A DNA stretch of 64,000 nucleotides, taken from contig OX235263.1 of assembly GCA_944472135.2 (NCBI GenBank), forward strand, positions 20,513,379 to 20,577,378, in the 5' to 3' direction. Position 1 is the stretch's first letter, and every line of letters begins with the position of its first letter. The notes beneath the pieces were generated by a model. It ran no database searches. It was not told where the DNA came from and was given only the letters and a program-made list of their open reading frames with translations. The DNA is from Trichobilharzia regenti. Lineage: Eukaryota; Platyhelminthes; Trematoda; Strigeidida; Schistosomatidae. The position numbers and the translations under genes are program-made. Below, in pieces: positions 33,191 through 46,700 of the stretch.

Positions 33191-33221
33191 TAACATTTCT
33201 TTGTTTTACGTACCAGGCACA

Positions 33222-34095
33222 AAATGGACTCACACAAAAAACTTGGAGGATCTGGACTTCGCCCGTGATGATATATGTCTCATTTCCCACAAACTGGGAG
33301 ATATGCAAGTGAAAAGCAACAAGTTGGCACAAGAAGCATCAAAGACAGGCCTTCAGGTGAACATAGATAAAACAGAGGTGATGAAGATTCTTGGCCAACA
33401 CCAACAGACAACAATCAGCCAGCATAAATGAGAGGAACCTGAAAGAAACAACCTCCTTCACACTTACCTACCTGGGAAGCATCGTTTCAACTACAGGCAG
33501 ACGGAGCTGGCGAGGATATCAAAGCCAGAATCGGAAAAGCAAGACAGGCTTTGATTACCCTTAAGTCTGTGTGCAGGAGGTCAACATCACTCACCATCGA
33601 AAATAAGATCCGGATTTTCAACTCCAATGTGAAGTCAGTGCTACTATACGATTGGATCAGAGACTTGGCGCGTCATAAAGAGCACCTCAAACAAACTACA
33701 GACCTTAATCAACAGTTGTCTTCGCTCAATACTCAAGATCAGATAGCCGGCCCGAAAAGATCAGCAACAAAGATCTCTGGGAGCGAACCAACCAGGAACT
33801 GATTGTGAAACAAATGTGCAGGAAGAAATGGAGATGGATTGGCCATACACTGAGGAAACCATCAAGTGGCATCACTAGACTAGCCATCGCTCTAGTGGAA
33901 CCTGAAAGGGAAGCGGCGAGTTGGTCGTCAGTGTGTGTGTGTGACTTGGAGGAGGTCATATGAGGAGGAGATGAAAGCATGTGAGCAGACTTGGAGCGGA
34001 GTGAAAAAGCTGGCAGAAAACAGAAGGCAATGGAGACGCGCAGCTGAAGCCTTATGTTCCTCTAGGAATTAAAGGATATAATAATAATAATACGT
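33222..34095 (+). mobile_element. RTE-like LINE family B, 3' half with TAA tail
   Basis: Starts at the reverse transcriptase box ([20 protein letters not shown]; the usual FADD is changed), continues [16 protein letters not shown], then the C-terminal region ([34 protein letters not shown]) and ends AEALCSSRN with ATAATAATAATA. Several frameshifts. It is placed directly behind the tail of the family C copy. Confidence 0.85.
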
Positions 34096-34099
34096 ATAT

Positions 34100-34483
34100 T
34101 TAAAGAATACATCCAAAAATGGAAAAAACAAACAATACACATTAAAATGATTATTAAATAAGCTAGAAATATAATAAAAATTAAGAAAATATAAATGAAT
34201 AATTATTTCGCTGAGATATGTTGCGGATAGAAAATAGAATCACTACTAATGATCACAACTTTAATTTAAACCAAAAGTCATTCATATGTATATTAAGTCA
34301 TAGGCAATAGCTATCGTGGAATAATACAATTTTTCAATTTAAAAAGCGTCACTTATTATTAAACAAAGTATTTGTAAAAGAAATAAAAATAAAACAAACA
34401 GAAATTAATTAATTCATTTATTGCAACGCAGCATACACAGCCAGGATGATATGTTATGGTTGAGCTATGCGTCAGCGACAATC
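34100..34483. other. 3' flank/UTR of the UNC-18 gene
   Basis: AT-rich sequence between the LINE tail and the UNC-18 stop codon. The first few hundred bases downstream of the stop (on the minus strand) should be 3' UTR. An AATAAATGAATT block at about 34410-34421 (minus strand) may serve as the poly(A) signal; this is weak. Confidence 0.35.
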
Positions 34484-34753
34484 TTATCCTCGATGCGGTG
34501 GTTGAAGAGAAACCCGACGAAGTATAGATTCAGGTATTGGTGCAGTGGTGACTGGTGGCATTATAATTTTTGCCATGTTCTCCAGATTGTCTAAAAATAC
34601 TTTTGGTGTCAACAAGTGTGTACCACCGACAACAACTTCCCAGTTCCAACCAACTCCTCCACCGCCTGGAATGACTGGTGTCGCTTCTGGTACACCAGGT
34701 GTAGCAAGATTTCCGGTAGTTTCATCGCTAGAAGCAAGACGAGTTTCTACACA
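34484..34753 (-). CDS. STXBP1: UNC-18/Munc18 terminal exon
   Basis: 89 codons and the stop TAA (34484-34486). Reads [15 protein letters not shown], a Gly/Pro linker ([13 protein letters not shown]), then [20 protein letters not shown], the conserved last strand and helix of Sec1/Munc18 proteins. A tail of about 37 residues, rich in Pro and Arg, follows and is longer than in vertebrate Munc18-1. Acceptor is TTTAAATAG. Confidence 0.9.
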   Translation of the reverse strand, partial: CVETRLASSDETTGNLATPGVPEATPVIPGGGGVGWNWEVVVGGTHLLTPKVFLDNLENMAKIIMPPVTTAPIPESILRRVSLQPPHRG

Positions 34754-37700
34754 CTATTTAAAATACAATGAGAGAGAGAAGGTGTTAGAATTGTATCATT
34801 ATTAGAGTATGACATTTAATTTCAGTTATGGAAAAGGGTTGATAATTTAGTCCCCCAATGGACCAGTTGCAATCACAAAAAATATAACTGGTTCGATTAC
34901 TGAATATATGAAAGAATATAAACCTCGCATCTAAGGAACAACTAATGGAGTTCTTCAAACCCGTCTATTGAGAGCAATTCGTACAGTATTATTTGTCGCC
35001 TCCCCCTAATTCACACCTCCACATATGCTCTTGCTTATCAAAACGTCAAAGAAAAGATCCGACTTTTGGCAACTTCAACAGGTATTTATCAAATTATTTG
35101 TCCGTGTAGAGTTGAGTACATGGACCGTAAGTACCAGCAGGATATTATCTAGAATTAAGCACGAATATTTACACAAGTATGGCTGTTGAAAAAGAACGCA
35201 GAATAGTCAACAGCTTGATTCTAAAGCATACTATTACTTCTGGCCATATAGCACCAGCACAGGACTTCTTTTAAAGGAACGGATCAAGCGGGGTTCATAG
35301 AAGGATTCCGCCTACATTTGCTTCAGTAAAGTCAAAGGTTTAGCAATCCATAGGGAAAAACCTGAACTATGTGTTCACAGTCTTAATTACTAATATGGCT
35401 TTTTTTCCTTCACGTTCTCCAGTGGAACATAGGGCTCCAAGCTAGTGGCTTGAAGTTTCTGTAGCAGTGTTTAATTTTACAGGATGGGGTTGCTAACCTC
35501 ATGCCCAACCTTTCCTCTTAACCAGCATTATTTCTGGTTCAGCGAGGTAAAGGAGTGCGTCGGTCGGTGATCGAACCCCGGATCATGGTCATGGTCGGAG
35601 AGCGTCCTAACCGTTATACCACCGACGCAGAAACAGGCTTTAGTGTCACTTTTATTTTCCTCATTTGTTGCAAAATAAACTCTATGCGATCTTCTGTTTT
35701 TCACAACCACTTCCGATTCTTTGTGCTTGTATTTCCTATAAATTATATCCAAATGACCATTCGTTACTCAACTAATTATTTATTTATGCACTTTTTCGAT
35801 TACAACACACGACTGTCCATTATTTTTCACACATACACACACGACTATTTCTCAAACAGTTTGATTTATTTTATTGTTAATTGACAATAATCCCTGAATT
35901 TTATTGTCAAAATGGTGCTCACCAACGACTCACTTGGTCCAGGGTTCGATCCCCGCCTGGCATATTCCTAAATCTCGCTGAGCTGGTGGTATTAAGCCCA
36001 GTAAGGAGGAAAGATCAGAGGGTGAAGCCAGAAACCTCAACCCCGTTAAAAATAAAAACCACTCCAACTGGAACTTCAAATCTCTAGTTTAAAAGCTCAT
36101 GTGTTCCACCCGGGATGCAAAATGAATAAAATGAAGAATAATTTGTTTGAATAAAGTAAGAACAGCAGTTTTTCAAAAAATTATATAGTATGATTAATGT
36201 TTACTTCCTCCCTCGGCTTTTCATCAGCTGCTTACAGCATAAATAAGCTATTATTAAGTTTATGCACGCAAACAATTTCAACATACTTGCAAATTTTACA
36301 TGATGTCAGTTGACAGGAGGTTCTGGACTCAGGAAATAGTGCTCAGTAAATTACGCTTATATAGTTTTCGCACTGGGAGTTCACGTTTAAATAGAGTAAA
36401 TGTAGGCATACAACAGTAAAGGAGTTACGTATTAAAGACAAGAGATGCGTAACTAATAAACCGGGTGACAGTGTACCAAGTTCAACTCAAATCGTAGTAT
36501 CAACAGACAAGCGAAATTACACTATATCAAAAGGAGGTGGGGTTAGGTTAAGGTCAAAGGTTATGTGACGAAGTGAAAGAGAGAATAAAGACATTGAGTT
36601 ACCAGGCGAGCAAGGAAAGACTGATACCTGCTTCATTCTGAACACACAAATCGGGTTTCGGGCGTTTGATAGAGATTGATTCGGCACCTCATGACTGGTG
36701 TCAAGGAGATGTCTGGTAATGGCAATTTTGTCAGCGCTTGTTCCCTTGAAATGTTCATCTTTCGGTTAAAACCTTTTTGTACATAAGCTCAATAATTTAT
36801 TTAAGCTGTAGGCAGCTGGAGAGAAGCCAACGCAATAGACAGTGATGGTACCGTATATTATTATTCTGCAAAGACTATTGCTCTTGCTTTATTCCAGTAA
36901 TATTAATCATCATGATACAAATTATATTGATTACTTTTACCTTTCGATTAAGTTTTCATTCTGTGTGATTCTTTACGAGCAATTAAATGTGATCGACAGA
37001 CAATGTACGACGTACGCAGTTAATTCGCAGAAAATAATTTAATTATGTCTGGTGGGGTTTTCTTTCTCTTCATCGCTATACTTAGAAGACAGTAGAGCCT
37101 TCAATATGTTATAAGTCAACCAGTAGAAAGCTTTGGAATTCAAAGGCCTATTTATCTACCTATCTGCAGGTACACATTAACAAAATATATTTGAATTAAG
37201 AGCGTATAAGTCACTGAAGGCAATCTATTTATTCCCTTTGCGAAACTCCTCTTCAAAACTATACAACTGTTTAGGCGTTAATGTGTGCATTGTTAATTAA
37301 CAACAAAATCAGTACTAGTCAAGACTCTGTACTAAGAGAGATAGGAAAATATGCTCTGCAGAGAAATTAGAGGAAGAATTTATGATTCTCTCGAAAAGAC
37401 GTTGAAGAACAACGGCTACTCTCAGAGACTCATTAACAAATATGGAAGATGTGAAGGCTCAAACATCAAACAAATCACAGTAGGTAAAAAAGCCTGTCTT
37501 CATTCACCTCGATTTTAGAATTGAAAATACCACTAACCAGAGCCACTATCCTATAACCAAGTTGGTTCTCATCTGTCGGACAACATACTCGTTGGTACAG
37601 TCAAAAGTCGACAGATACCCTTCTCATATTGACTCCAACTTTGTATACAAATTTACGTGTATTTGCGGGAGCAGTTACATTAGAAGAATAGAAAGAAGAC

Positions 37701-40700
37701 AACACCTCCGATTTTCTGAACGTGTACCGAACGGCGTACGTCCCAAGAAAAAAGGCGCTTACATTAGTGCCATTACCAGACATCTCCTTGACACCAGTCA
37801 TGAGGTGCCGAATCAATCTCTATCAATCGTCTGAAACCCGATTTATGTGTTCAGAAAGAAGCTGTTATCAATCAGTCTTTCCTTGACCGCCTGGTAACTC
37901 AATGTCTTTATTCTCTCTTTCACTTCGTCACATAACCTTTGACCTTAACCTAACCCCACCTCCTTTTGATATAGTGTAATTTCGCTTGTCTGTTGATACT
38001 ACGATTTGAGTTGAACTTGGTACACTGTCACCCGGTTTATTAGTTACGCATCTCTTGTCTTTAATACGTAACTCCTTTACTGTTGTATGCCTACATTTAC
38101 TCTATTTAAACGTGAACTCCCAGTGCGAAAACTATATAAGCGTAATTTACTGAGCACTATTTCCTGAGTCCAGAACCTCCTGTCAACTGACATCATGTAA
38201 AATTTGTAGGCTCTAGGTAGATGATGAGAAGTCAACGGAATAGACAGTGGCAATACCCCATATCATTATTCAAAAACTATTATTTTTGTTTTATTCCAAT
38301 TCATAAAGGGGAATAAATGCATGAAAATAATACTGTTATGTCTTAAGTTTAGTTGGATGCTTATTTGCAATGAGTTAACTGGTCTCTTTGTTCACTGTAA
38401 AAGGTTGATAATTAACGAAATGGAATGGTTTATCTATCGATTTAACTCCATCCAATAGTTGCAATAGAGAACACATCTGCTTGAGTTTTGTCAGCAGTTG
38501 ACTAGAAACTCGACAGCATACGGATTTGAGTGATTAACACTAACAAGGATTTCTGCTTGATTAAGAAATTTTCTGTGAAGGATTTAGTATATAGTATTAC
38601 ATAATCGATAATAATAATAAATAATTTTTCCTTCAGGTTCCCAGTGGAACATAGGGCTCCAAACTAGTGGCTTGAAGTTTCTGTAGCAGTGTTTAATTTT
38701 TACAGGATGTGGTTGCTAGCCTGCCCCTCATGCCCAACCTTTCCTCTTTACCAGCATTATTTCTGGCTCAGTGAGGTAAAGGAGTGCGCCGGCCGGGGGT
38801 CGAACCCCGGACCATGTGGATGGTCGGCGAGCGTCCTAACCGCTATACCACCGACTCATACATACTACTTGGTTGGTTGGTGTAAGTAGCAGGATACCAC
38901 TCCCATCAACCGCTAGTGCTTGCTAGTCAAATCAAAGTGCTATAAACAAATACAAATGGCGAATGAATTCTCAAATTGAGAATTCTATTCAAAATGATTA
39001 TCCACCTACACTACGAGGGTGAGTAACAACTTCTATTTTCAGACAGCTAGAATACACGCGTTATGCATGACGGGTTACTGCCTACCTTGACAAGCAATGT
39101 TAGCTGACTTAGGATCAAGTTAGAAGACAGTTAGAGGTGGTCAAACCAAAATCTGGCACCAATCCATGAAGTCTTTGACGGTTGGTTTGAGTTAGAGGTG
39201 TAGAATGCCTGGTTGAGGAACTCGAGATGCTAATAACCAACGGCTGGAGACTATTGGTGAAATGGCTCAAAATTCTTTTTCAATGCCACAGGTACATTTA
39301 ATCTTTGTAACCTAACATATGTACTAAACGGTTGTCTTGTTCTTTATTACTATTCTTCCTCCCAAACACTTCTGTTCATTGTAATTCTTCTGAACTTCTC
39401 TCCTACACCTTTTTTGCACCATATAGAGTGTGGCAACTTAAACCGATGCACGTCAGAGTAAAGCTCTATGCTGAAACTAAGTTAGTCAACCTCTGTCTTA
39501 TTACTGTTATTATACATATCCATTCAAAAGTACCGCTAAACCAATTCATCTAATTTAATAAATGTCACATTTGTAATCGTATTCAAAAAAGCAAACAATA
39601 AAAGTTATCAATTTTGAAATTATGGACTCAATATTAGACAAGGGAAGGGGGATGAATTTTTCGCCTTTAGTTGGTTATTTCTCCACAGTGCAACCCCTAA
39701 GTACTAACTTTTGAAACACTTCGAATCGTTATAATAACCACCGGTGACTTTTTAAACTTTACTATGGTGGATATTCATTCACTGCAGGTTTGTACGATAA
39801 ATACTAGATTCAGAGGAATGTCTGTGGAGGTGTGACATCACTCCTTACAATAGAATATATATGATCAGGAGAGCTTCGTGTGCTTTTCAAAGCGTGTGAG
39901 CAATTGTTACTTCCCGTCTGTCCAGACTGTGGAAGTTGGTTTTTTCTTAGGGTACCTGAAACGACAAAAGAATTAGTGCTACGTGACCACAGAGCCCAAA
40001 AGATGATAGACTGAGGTCGGTCACACACGGTCTGTTAAAAATGGTTTTTGGAGTTGTGTTCGTTACTGGGATCCTACTGCCGACTACGGAAGGCTTTAGG
40101 GTAAGTTGGGATGTACAATTTTTAGGGTCTATTTTTTCTAACTCCTCGCCATCTCCGGATTGGAGAGGCAACATAGTCGGCATGCTGGTCATCTAGGGGA
40201 AAACGCCTTACTGCTGTTATATCCCCGTTCTCTAGCAGTACGACTTAACCCACAGACACCCCAGAATAGTATAAAAAAGGAATACATTATGCCGGTAACT
40301 GTTTTTAGTCTAACAACTTTTCTGGTGTGATATGTCTGTCTGTCTGTTTTCGACATAGAACTTTGCACAAATGTGCGGAAGTTCAAGTCGCCACACTCCC
40401 TCCTTGTAGCACACAAAGCAAGAGAAGAAAGTACAAGAAAAGCATAATAGAAACAGTGAGCAGAGGTGTGAGACAAAGGAGTAATAAAGAAATACAAAAC
40501 AGTTTCATTGAAGATCATAAGTCACAGGGAGTGGATGCATCTGCGCCACTGAGAACGGTTTTGAGCCATGTCACCAATTGTTTCCAACCATAGATTTTTA
40601 CCGTCCCGAGGACCCCAGCCTGGAAGTCTACACCTTTCTACGTGGCTTAGACCAACTGTTGTGGATTTCATTGACTGGTGAGGCCAAGTTTTTGTTTGAC

Positions 40701-43700
40701 CGCCGCTAGCTTTTTTCCAGTCTGACCCTATATCCGCTAACATAGCTCGTCGAGGGAGGTGATGACTTGGCATACGTAACACATGTCCTAACCATTTCAG
40801 TCTTTGTAGCTTCACAACGTCGTCGATTGATTTCCCTGTTTACCTAGAACTCTGCGCCTAACCTCCATGTTGCTCACCTTGTTATGCCACTTTACACGGG
40901 AAATAGAACGCAGGCACCTATGATCAAAGACAGCTAGTCTTTTCATGTCTTTCACTCTCAGTGACCAGGTGTCACAACCATAAACGAGGACGGAGCGGAC
41001 TGATGAGCAGTACACCCGCCCTTTGGTCGATAGTCGAACATCTCGTCTACGCCAGAGTCGGCGTAAACTAACAAATGCGAAACGAGCCCCTTGTATTCGT
41101 GCTGAGATTTCGTCAGAGATCAGCCCGTTGGGGCTGATGGTACTTCCCAAATAAGTGAAGCGGTCAACGTGCTCTACCACTTCACTTCCTATTTTTAAAC
41201 TAGGCGTCGATGTAGTCCAGTCCTGTAACATCATCTTGCATTTGGCGGGAGCGAATCGCATGCCAAACATTCGTAGATTGCGGCTCTTCGAGTAGAAGGA
41301 CTATATCGTCTGCATATTCGAAGTCAACGAGATTATTCCCCGGTAGCAAGTCAATCCCTGAGTCGCTGAAGTCACCTAGGGTTAAGTCCATTAACACATC
41401 TATGATGAAGTTGAATAGAAAAGGAGGTGTGATATGACCTCGAGGGACATCAGTGCCAGTCAGTTTAGCTCATTGGGTCACTGTGATATGCAAACTCGAC
41501 CACCACGTCAGGGTAGTAGTAGGTATCGGATCAGGCAATACAGTTTCAGTTATTTTCCAAACCATTGGTCGCAGCATACATTTACCATTACAATCTGGTT
41601 CTATGATTTGAATTAGTTATGGCATACCATTCAATCTCATTCATATAAACTCACAGTGAAGGATTATCAGTGGTAAAGATTAAATTTTATCATCATTTCA
41701 GTTGGTTGTGCAGACTTTCTGTAGCTTTCGGTGTCGAAGAAACTAACATTTATGCTTTGAACACTAAGTTCCAGTGGACAATTACGCACTCAGTACTATA
41801 AAAATGGATTACATCCAGTCATATTATATAACTACAACAACAACAACATACAACACACACACATAAAAGACAATGAGTATTTGAGCACATACTTTTTGAG
41901 TCAGCTGATAGCCAACTCTAGCTTCGGATAGTGTAAAGCCACCGGCAACAAAAACGATAAGACGAGGACCACAGTGTTCAGACATCGAAGACGCTGAAGC
42001 TGCACTACGATCATTCCCCGGATTTGGACTAGGCGATCTAACAGAACTGGATGCTGATGAACCAGAGGATAAAACTCCACTGGCATGAAATCGTGCAGAT
42101 GGCTTTTTATATCCTTTAGAACTAGTATCTACAACATTACCAAGCCCATGAACATCTTTGATGCCTTTTGCAACAACAAATCCAAACCGTGACTTATCCA
42201 ACTTTCCTGAAATAGCTTGCTATAAGATGAAATAAGAAAAATAGAAACATTCAAATATATTTATCTAGAATACTCAGAGAAATAGTGAACCTTCGAACAA
42301 AGAATAATGTACTAACCATACAGCACTATTAAAGAGCATGAAAAATACACTTCTAAGAGGATGCTGATTATAGTCGTAACGAAAACAAGAGTTCAGTTGT
42401 TAGTTTCCATGGATTTGACTGATTACAGAATTTCATCATGAGCTGAAATCGGTTAGAGAACCATTGTCTGCCTATGTTCTAGAATCTGTCGGAGGGTGAA
42501 GATATGGTCAATACACCCTCTTCCTGGTCTAAAGCCTGCCTGGCTCTCTCGTGTTTGCGCTTCCCGTGGGCCACTTAGTCTACGCATGGTTATTGAGCCT
42601 AGGACTTTAGATACCTACTATATTAGTCAAGCTAATCCCTCTGTGATTATCACAGGAAGACTTGTCTCCCTTCTTGTATATCGGGATAATCAGTGACTTA
42701 CCCCAACCCGATGGGACTTCTGATTCCCAGACGCTGCCTAGTACCTCGGTTAATGCAGACAGTAAACTGTCTCCACCGTACTTAAATACCTCTGGAGTAA
42801 TTCCATCAGGTCCTGCTGCTTTGCTTTGTTTCAGATTGGTAACAGCTTTAGTAACCTCAGTTAAGGAAGGGGGACCTGTGTCTATATCCCATTCAGGGAG
42901 GTGTTGGATGTTCGGCAGGTTGAGCGTGGCTGTCGGCCAATTAAACTTCTCCTCATAGTGCTCTTTCTAGCGATCCAGTCGTTTATCCTGGGAGCTAATT
43001 ATAGTGCCATTTTTCTCCGAGATTGTTTCACTTATGATTTGCCTTCTCCCACCCGTTTCCCTGATGAGTCTAAAGAGTTGTCTAGTGTTGCCTATCACCG
43101 ATGCTTTTTCCATCTCTTTTGCCTTTGTCAGCCACCACCGTTCACGGTCCTTGCGGAGACTTTTCGTAAGTTTCCTTTTGTGCAGCTTTCGCTCCTCATT
43201 GAATTCGGAGCTCGCCGGAAAAAGTCTTCTAGCATCTACTAGTTCCAATGAAGCAGTCGAAATCAAATGGTTTTTATTCACCTTTGGATTTACCTTATTC
43301 ACAGCTTTTACAGCTGTATCTATGGCTGACTGAATATTCTTCCAAGCTTCTTCAGGGTGAGCACAGCTGTCGAACTCAGGTATGTGTTTAGCTAGTTCTT
43401 CCTCAAATAGGGATAGGGATTAAGTTTCCTGATCGAGCTGGGGACGTGATGGGTTTACCGCCAGCTGTTTCCTACGTTCGTTCAGTCGTGAGCACACCCG
43501 ACCGCGGACCAGTGCGTGACCGGAGACGGTCAACGTTGTCGGTTCGCTGGCACGGAACTCCATAGGTGCCACCGACATCCTTCTCAGACTGACACAATTT
43601 CCCTACTTGAGCATTAAAGTCACCAGCTAGAACGACTATATCTGAGCGTTTAGCCTTTCCCACCGAACTAGACAGCTTTTGGTAGAACTCATCTTTCATT

Positions 43701-46700
43701 TCGTCCGAACTGCGGTCAGTGGGGGCGTAGGCGGAGATTACGAAAAGGCATCGGCGAGTAGTGCAGTCCTTCCTCCTTCTTACTGATCCGTTCAGACGGA
43801 CAGCACACATTCGGCTATCTACCGGGATCCAGTCAAGTAATGCCTTTTTTGACCTGGTACTCAAAGCTATCCCTACGCCAGCTAATCCTCGTGAACTAGC
43901 TGTGCCATCTCCTGACACCCTTAAGGTGAATTTTGAAGATTCATCCTGTTGTCCCGATGGGGTTAGGTGAATAACCACACTTGGGTGTTGTATGCATGTT
44001 TCTGAAACACAACATACATTAATGGCTCGGGACTCCAGAGTCTTGGCTAGTGATGCTTGTTGTCCTAGGGAGAGAGACAGAGAGAACCATTGGAAAACCA
44101 ACTAGGGGATATTGGAGAGCCGTTTCACCCTAGTCTGGGACTCTGTATCAGCACACACCCACCGGGGTTTGAACCCAGGTCTTTCTGGATACAAAGTGAG
44201 CTAGCTCGTAGACCATTAAGCCACTGGGACGCGATCCAATGGCCCATCAGTTCTAACTTCTGCCAATTCACGATATAGCGCGACCACTTCTTCGATGAGT
44301 AACTGTCCTCACTTTCGACCTGATGCACCCTACTGGTCACGGCTGTCCCACTAGAACCCAGGTAACTGCCTGAATAGGGCCAGTCACTGGTGAGCATGCA
44401 TGCATGTCTATTGAACTTTTATGGATTTTATTCAAATGTCTAATTAACTTTTACTCATGTATATAAATGAAGCAATAAAGTTGTATGAGTACTGCTTCGA
44501 TATGATTATGAACATTAGTAATAAATTGTGCTCAAAACGTCGTTCATCATTGGTAAATATTACTGTGTGACTTTATTAGAATGAAATTTTATACATGATA
44601 GAACAATACGACACACTTTACTAAACACACGGAATAAACTTACCTCCATAATATCTAATAGATATGGTGTCCAACGAGAAAGTGCATATGAACTGACATC
44701 AACACGATCTACACGTTTCTTTTTTGATGGAAGAAAGGTTTGTAAAACTTTAGCAACTTTCATCACTGGTGGTAGACGCTGAAGACATACACATCTGCCT
44801 AACTGAAATTGTGGAATATTTGTCTGAGTGGGTAACGTCATTGTGACAGGCTATTAAGGAAAAATATAGTTGAAAGATGGAAATAATAATAGTAATAAAA
44901 CCATATGATAATAAAACTGTCAAGAAATACTCATCAAATTGGTAATGTTTCATGCCAGTTTAGGACTCATCGGCAGCACGCACCTACCCCACCAGGGTTT
45001 GAACCCACTACCTACCGGTTACAAGTCCAAGCTATTAGGAGCATCCAGCAACTGGGACCCTACTTAACGGCCAATGAATTCTCACTTCTATTGACACGTG
45101 ATTTTAGCGCGCGACTGGCACCAACCAGTGTCATCCGCGAGTATTTGTCGTCACTCCCGATGGGGTGGACCCCCCCCCGTGATCATGATTTCTCACTAGA
45201 ATTCGAGGTAACTTCACATCTTGCAGCCAGTCTATTAAAGAGCGTCAGATTAAATTCAAAGAGTTTGTTTGTAGGGATTTGATTTGTTTCAAGTTTAATT
45301 ACGGATTGATAAATCAGGTTCGAAACCCGGTGGATACGTACCAAGAAGGTTCGGGTAGCTTTTTGGTCCTTATTCAGGACTATTAAACAGTACACACCCA
45401 TAACCCTACCTATACGGATCGAATCCAGAATCTTCAGGTTACAAGCAGAGCCTACTGACAATTCAGTCACTGGGACGAAGTCCGATTATGCATGAATGCT
45501 TATGATTTATTTTATTTCTTCGCCTTCAGAGTAGAACATAGGGCTTCAAGCTTGAGTCTCGAAGTTTCAGTAGCAGTGGTGTCAGTCTTTTTTCAAGGTG
45601 AGATTGCTAGCCTCACACCCAACCTTGCCTCTTTACTGGGCTTGGCACCAGCCAAACGAGACGGAGGGGTTTTTCGGTTGGGAACCGCACCTCGGAACAC
45701 GTGAGTGGTTAGACAGGATTCTATCGCTGAACTACCGACATACTTCTGCCAATTCGTGATATATATAGCACGGCCGATGTATAATGTCATCAGGGATTAT
45801 TCATCCCCATATTCAACCTGTTGGACCCTGTTGGTTACGACTCGCCAGTCGAACTTCAGACAAATTCATCCTGGAGCCAGTCACCAGTGAGCACTAGATT
45901 AATTTTCAAGTGTTGGTTGGCAGAGATTTGATTTGAGACAAATGAAGACACTTTCAGAATAGGACATAGAATAAACTGGAATAGATTACTAGTGTTATCT
46001 ATATCAACCTCATTAAACAGCTATACGACAATGCCATGTGTCAGGTTACCCACAACGGAAAACTCAGTGGGGCGTTCAAAGTGAATATAGGAGTAAGACA
46101 AGGCTACCCATTATCGCCGATAACAATAAAATAATTGTGGTGAACTGCATTATGAGTCAGACTATGAGAAGGGGGGAAGACAGGAATACGCTGGACCAAT
46201 AGAAAGATCCTAGGAGTTCTGGATTTCGCGGATGATTTATACCTCATGTAAAACGAACAAACCAGCTGAAGCAGCAAGCAGCGAAGACAGGACTCCGATG
46301 AACACAGAGAAGACGGAGGTGATGAAGATAACCAACCAACAGTAACAACAACCGGCACCATTCACCATCAACGGGAGAGATTTGACAGAGGTTACTTCCT
46401 TCACTTATCTGATTAGGAAACACGATTTCAACCACAAGCGACAGAAAGGATGAAGATGTAAAAGCCAATCAGCCAGCCAGAATTGGAAAGGCAAGATACA
46501 CCTTCATCAACCTGAAACCAGTTTGAAAATCTTCTGCACTAACTCAGTCAGCATAAAGAAGAAGATCCTGATTTTCAATACAAACGTTAATTCATTTCTT
46601 CTATATAGGTCATGGCGCATCACGGAAAGCATTTTCAACAGGTTAAAGACTTTTATCAACAACTTCCTTTGGTCCATAGTCAGCTATAGAGGGTAAGCCA

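Noticed and set aside
43004..43333. Plus-strand frames of about 110 codons at 42.9-43.3 kb
   Set aside because: They are antisense to the LINE family A linker and RT region.
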